From contig OX359245.1 of assembly GCA_947179485.1 (NCBI GenBank), positions 60,809,067 to 60,873,066 of the forward strand: a stretch of DNA of 64,000 nt. Reading direction: 5' to 3'. The notes beneath the pieces are model-generated. The model ran no database searches. It had not been told where the DNA came from and worked only from the letters and a program-made list of their open reading frames with translations. This document shows, in pieces, positions 50,260 through 64,000 of the stretch; within the stretch, counting starts at the first letter, position 1; each line of letters opens with the position of its first letter. A program made the position numbers and the translations under genes. Source of the stretch: Allacma fusca. Lineage: Eukaryota > Arthropoda > Collembola > Symphypleona > Sminthuridae.

Positions 50260-52079
50260 GAATAGCAACTAAATCCTGTTGTTACATCATACTGGGGCTT
50301 CGCCCCCTAGTGGCTATTATGAATGCGATCGACGGTAATGATATAGCCATGAATCTCACATTATGCTTATCTGTGGACAGCTGAAAGTCCCTATTGTCCA
50401 GGTGCCTGGTTGTCTGTTCGGACGATAGCTGCCAAACCATAAGGGTACCAGGCAACCCAAATTTTTTATAGGGGCATATTAGATACAAAGTAAGAAGCCT
50501 ATGGTTTTTGAAGGATATTGGATCAATCATTTGACCTCAAAAAATTCAATGAGGTCACGTATAAACATGCAAATGCAAACGAACAGAAAGGGAGAAGTAA
50601 AGCTTCCGCCATTTATAGTCGGATTTGTCGTAAACAATAAATTGTCTTTTCCATGAGGCAGTAGATGTAGCATGAACTTGCACATGCGTAATGTCAATAT
50701 TATTGTAAACGTTTTTCAAAATTTAGTGGACGCAGGTGTACGCGGGAATTTAATCAAAACGAATACATTTCACAAAATCATTGAAGTGGTGTATTTTAAA
50801 GAAATAAGTACTATTTACCAACGAAAATTGAAGCCAAAGTTAAGTTTTGTACACTACTGGTTTACAATAATTGTCCTTAGAATAATGTATTATATTGAGA
50901 ATACTGAGATGCACTTATTCCACCATACTCAATCTGAACGTTCCCTTCGTTCTGGCTGGAGTCGGTTTCAATTCCAATAAAAGCTCAAATTTTCTAAACA
51001 TGTCAACTGCCCTATTCTATATATCGGTGGAGAGGTAAAATGGTCTACATGCATTATCGCATGGAAATAAAAGGAACTGCTTAATAAAACATGATGTATA
51101 GCTCTAATAAAAAATTTTACAACACTATTCCCTGATAAATGTTATCCTGGAAATAAACACAAACACAATTAACATCCACAATAATATCTCAGGATTACTT
51201 TAATTTAAAACCTCTCATAGTCAGACAAGCGAATACAGTGCATTCCGAAGATTCGGAAATCAAAGTTATGAAATGCCAAAAAACTTTAGAAACTCATTGC
51301 TTGTAATCAGAAAAAGATACGGGATTATTCCTAGTACAGTAATGCAGACAGTTTGTGCTGTTGCAAGATGTTTTGCAGCGACATATATTTATTTAAGCTC
51401 TCGGAAGCCGGAAATGGTACACGGATATAAAAATTGATTTCCACAGTTACCACAAATATAATCCCTCTATTAATATGGATCCAATAAAAATTTTGTACGA
51501 AGCTCCTAAATTCCAGGAAATAGCAAAATGTATAAGTACGTAAAACCAAGCATATGTGAGTTTTTCACAGAACGTAGTAGAAAAATTAAGTTTCAGTTAA
51601 TTATTCCACAGTAATTTTTCTTCGCTGAAATTTTCCCATTGAATTTCCTTAATTAAGATTTTAAATCCTTTAATTTTCCACTTTGTATAATTTATAAATA
51701 TTTATTCCAGCGATGTACATATCCAAATTTACATTTAGAATCAGAATTCTGAACAGTCGCACAAAATTTTATCTGTGTATGAAAAATAATATTAATATTA
51801 TTTCAGGAAATTAATTCCAGATTTACTGGATTATGTCACACGGGATTTTTAATACATATTTTCCTAAACTTACTCAATACAAACTCACTTGGCAGTCATG
51901 GACACTCTTGACGGAAGTATTCCAACTGTCGGTTCACACGCGAAATTCAGGATGGATAAGGGAAATTATGTCTCAAGGTTCCCGGAATGCATTTGGGATT
52001 TCCTTTCAATTGCTCCAGAAACCTTTAATAACCAGTCAAAGATTTATTTTTCCAGGAGCAGTGCTAAAGAACATTCGAA
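50260..52079. other. Intergenic upstream of the carboxylesterase
   Basis: No gene recognised. A fragment of the dispersed hairpin repeat lies near 51029-51050. The 102-codon frame at 50672 shows no motif. Confidence 0.4.
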
Positions 52080-60741
<8,662 letters not shown>

Positions 60742-62947
60742 ATCTAGTAACTATTATCAACATAAGGGAATAATCGCATAAAATATTTGAATCCGATAGT
60801 ATTTGTAACAACATTCTTGTCATAATATTCTAAAATCTGTTTCATTGAACTCGGTCAATTTTTGCTATCACAGGAATCACGACGGTGAAACAAAGTAGGA
60901 ATTTTTATGGATTTGTAATCCAACATTTTTGATTTCAAAATTCAAAATGTATTTAGGAATTATACCTTATGATGCTTATTCGTAGGAGATTTTATGGGCT
61001 TTCCGAAGAGGCATCTCATATGTCTATACTTTGAGAATTGTCGCCATGAGCTTAAAGCAAAGCCCGGAAATAGTCAAAGAAACAAATTTTAGAAAATTTG
61101 GAAACGAATTTGCTACAAAGTGGGGGATCAAATATTTTATGAGTCACTCCCTCATATGAAATAGGGCAGGGTGATACTGTATATAGCAATGCTACTAATT
61201 TTAGTACTGTCGTTTATAAAAGAATATTTAGTAATTTGTAATTGTTGTAACAATTATTTTGGGAAACAAATATAAGTGGTCTAAATAAGTAAATTTACTT
61301 ATGGAACTATCATTTCAGATTTGTTTTTAATTAATTATGTTGCTGCATTTATTGTGTACGTAGGGAATGCTTGACGATTCGTTTGACAAAATATTTGTAA
61401 TAGTTCCAGAGTTCCGACAAATTGACCTTTCTTGACTTGCTATAATTATTACAGAACGTTTAAAACGTCCCGAAACATTCAATAAGCATTTTCTATTTGA
61501 GGGTAAAAATATCTTATACGATAAAATACAAAAACTCAAATCCAAATCTCTCTCCATAAAAAACTCGATTTTTTCTGCATTTATCCCAGAGCTGCTTGAA
61601 GGTATCAGGTACTAAATGAAAAAAACCCTTCGGGTCCGGTTCGGGTTAGCTAAAATAAAGTATTCGATTATCGGGTCGAGTGCGGGTAATTGAAACATCC
61701 GCACCTGAAAAATCAGGTCGGGTTGCCGTGAAGTTCGGGTTAAATAAAATACCTGAACACTTCATCGGGTTCAAAAGTTCAGGTCGCAGTACACAAAATA
61801 CCTGAACCCGAACTTGACATTTCAGGTAATTTGCAGGTATTTATTTCCCCTAATATTCCAACTTAAAATATTACCTAATAATTAAAATAAAACCTTCCAT
61901 TCTGCATGCTATATTTTTGAAGGCACGTGGGTTGGGAAGAACAGTTAGGTCGGACAATACCAAAGTATTTATGAACCGTCAGTCAGGTTTGTGTAGTAAT
62001 TATCGAGGAGAATTAAAGTGCAACGGTTTCTTATTTGATAATTAGGAGCAAGTAATAATTTAGATATAAATATCATGAACTTTAAAAGTGTTGTATTGAA
62101 ACTGTCAGTTTTCAATATGGGTGAAGAAGTAGTTAGTCATTGAAGAATCAAATCAAAGTGAGTATGACCCAAGACAAGCCCTTTCATACCCGATGCCTAT
62201 TAATTTGCTTACCAATCTAAATTAATTCTGCAGTACAATTTCGCCTATCAGAATTTTCTGTCACAAAATGTTATGTCATCACACTCCATGGTACTGTACA
62301 CTGTCGCAGTAGAACCAATGAGGGGGTAAGTAAAATTATTTATTTCAACATGTGTAATTTTGGGATCTAATAAGCGTTGGGAAAAGAATTTTAGGATACA
62401 TGACATATTCTTTCATTTCCGTCTAAAATTATAACTGGCATGGAATTATCAACTTTTTTGAATTGAGAAGCCGGTCGTTTCTCCAGTAACATTTTGAAAT
62501 TAATAGACTATTTTGGCTCTATATTTTTCGTATAATCCTTAAAGAGCATCAACTACAATATTAAATAAAAACAAAACAAGAAGAAAACGAAAATTTTAAG
62601 TGTTGGGTCATTATCCATTTTAAATATAAATATAATGCAGCAAGTCTTAAGTTAACATTTCAACCACTGAAAACTTCGATATTGCAAATCAGGAATGTCG
62701 AATAAACTTCCTGCCTGATAAAGCTAGATCTCCTCCACATTCAAATCTTCGTTTACATAGGTCATGATGGTCATGCAGAAAATCCTCATCAAATAATCTA
62801 CTTGATATTTGTGTACAACCGGTCAAAGTTCCAAAAAGGTTTCAAGCTAAAAGTTTCATCAGATCATCTCCTGCTTGACTACCGTATAATAAATTCAAGA
62901 AAAGCTCAAGACTGGAGGAAGTGCCCGTAGTAGTAATGATACCATTA
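60742..62947. other. Intergenic with dispersed repeats
   Basis: No gene recognised. About 60960-61165 is homologous to 19845-19955 and partly to 13950-14000. About 61612-61860 is dense in GGGTTCGGGT / ACCCGAACTT words, another word-saturated block without clear termini. Confidence 0.45.
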
Positions 62948-62955
62948 CTTATTTC

Positions 62956-63995
62956 CAGTGCTGCGCTCAAGTCAAGTAAATTCCAGACTTGACCATGAAC
63001 TTGACTTGACCATGAAATTCAAGTATTTTTTTGATACGATCTTGAACCATGGCGACTCATGTTCAGGTAATTACTTGAAATTTCATGGTCAAGTAATCAA
63101 GTACTTTTTACGTCACTTGAACATGATCATGTACAACCAAAATTGCACTTGACTTGACCATGATTTGACCATGCCTTGACCATGACTTGACCATGGCTTG
63201 ATCATGGCTTGACCCGAACAATACATATACATATATGCTCATGTACAGTGAATTTCGTACATAGTGGTTCCCAAGGGATGACAAAATACCTGCCCATGTA
63301 TCGGGATGCCACTGTATTTTACTAATACATCATGAAAATGTAATACAAGGGAATATTTAACCATGTTAATCTAAAGGATATGCTATCCGAGAGGAAACCG
63401 CTATATAGGAAATTCCCTGTATATACATATATACATGTATATGGTTAAACTAACTCAATATCTTGTTTTCACATGGTCTCAAAATTGTAAATAGTATGTA
63501 AGATAATTATTGACAAAACGAAATTTCATCTGAAAAAGATTTATCAAAGAATCTTAGTCATTGAAGCAAATGGTATTAACGCCAGATGTTAAAACAGGTA
63601 GCAAATTTAATTGCAGTCAAATTTGCCTGCCGAGCATGAGTTGAAACTTGTTGAAAAATAAACCAATAATTTGCGAAATGTTATTTTGAAAGTTTATGCG
63701 CCGTGTCTTTGCCATGCGCAACTTTATTTTACTTGAATCTGTACATGAAATACTCATGGTTCATGGTCAAGTTTTTACATTATCAGACTTGACCATGAAC
63801 ATGACTTGACACTCAAGTAATATTCTCCAATCTGACCATGACGCTTACTTGACTTCAAGTATCATGGTCAAGTTTATACATTTCCTGACCCTGACTTGAA
63901 TGCTCAAGTTATAATTATTTTTTAACTTGACCATGACCCGAACTTGACCATGACTTGAAATACTCATGGTCTACTTGAACTTGTGCGCAGCACTG
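62956..63995. mobile_element. Non-autonomous hAT element, CATGGTCAAG word
   Basis: A 1040-bp element with termini CAGTGCTGCGC and GCGCAGCACTG. The left flank is CTTATTTC (62948-62955); the right flank starts CTTAT at 63996-64000 and is cut by the window end, agreeing at all five visible bases. Both outer quarters are made of CTTGACCATGACTTGA words. Same family as 45483-46718. Confidence 0.82.
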
Positions 63996-64000
63996 CTTAT

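Overview
Eukaryotic (almost certainly arthropod) nuclear DNA: AT-rich, with short spliced exons, GT-AG introns down to about 45 bp, and ordinary metazoan housekeeping genes. A three-exon insect-type 7-TM chemoreceptor, a secreted βγ-crystallin/β-trefoil protein and an expanded family of small 4-TM proteins fit a hexapod; a springtail is my guess, which the sequence alone cannot prove. Splice sites were placed by eye from phase, donor/acceptor motifs and protein continuity; all totals given below are in frame.

Layout: 1-2.8 kb repeats plus the 3' end of an unrecognised minus-strand gene; 3.1-4.7 kb a Mutator-like foldback element; 5.7-6.7 kb a C2H2 zinc-finger gene (-); 7.1-10.7 kb eIF2B epsilon (-); 10.9-12.0 kb a GC-rich foldback element; 14.7-16.0 kb a secreted lectin-like gene (+); 16.9-17.6 kb 4-TM gene A (-); 21.3-24.0 kb an acyl-CoA dehydrogenase (+); 25.2-29.0 kb NOP14 (-); 30.5-31.3 kb 4-TM gene B (-); 34.6-36.3 kb a chemoreceptor (+); 36.9-38.0 kb 4-TM gene C (-); 40.3-41.3 kb 4-TM gene D (-); 42.2-50.3 kb one large hAT transposon; 52.1-60.7 kb a carboxylesterase (+) with transposons in its introns; 61-64 kb repeats.

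The most striking object is the 8.07-kb hAT element at 42182-50251. It has 12-bp terminal inverted repeats, a perfect 8-bp target duplication (GAGAGAAC), an intact 761-aa transposase with its acidic triad, and, between the left end and the transposase, a complete intron-bearing gene for an Rrp6-like 3'-5' exonuclease whose catalytic Tyr is replaced by Phe. A non-autonomous element, itself interrupted by a third element, sits between cargo and transposase.

The window is rich in non-autonomous hAT-type elements with exact 8-bp target duplications (8512, 38499, 53098, 53985, 59562, 62956 and others). Many are built almost wholly from one family-specific short word repeated on both strands, which looks like amplified transposase-binding sites. 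One of them duplicated the 5' splice site of the carboxylesterase gene. The genes do not form a pathway; only the four 4-TM paralogs are a cluster by descent.
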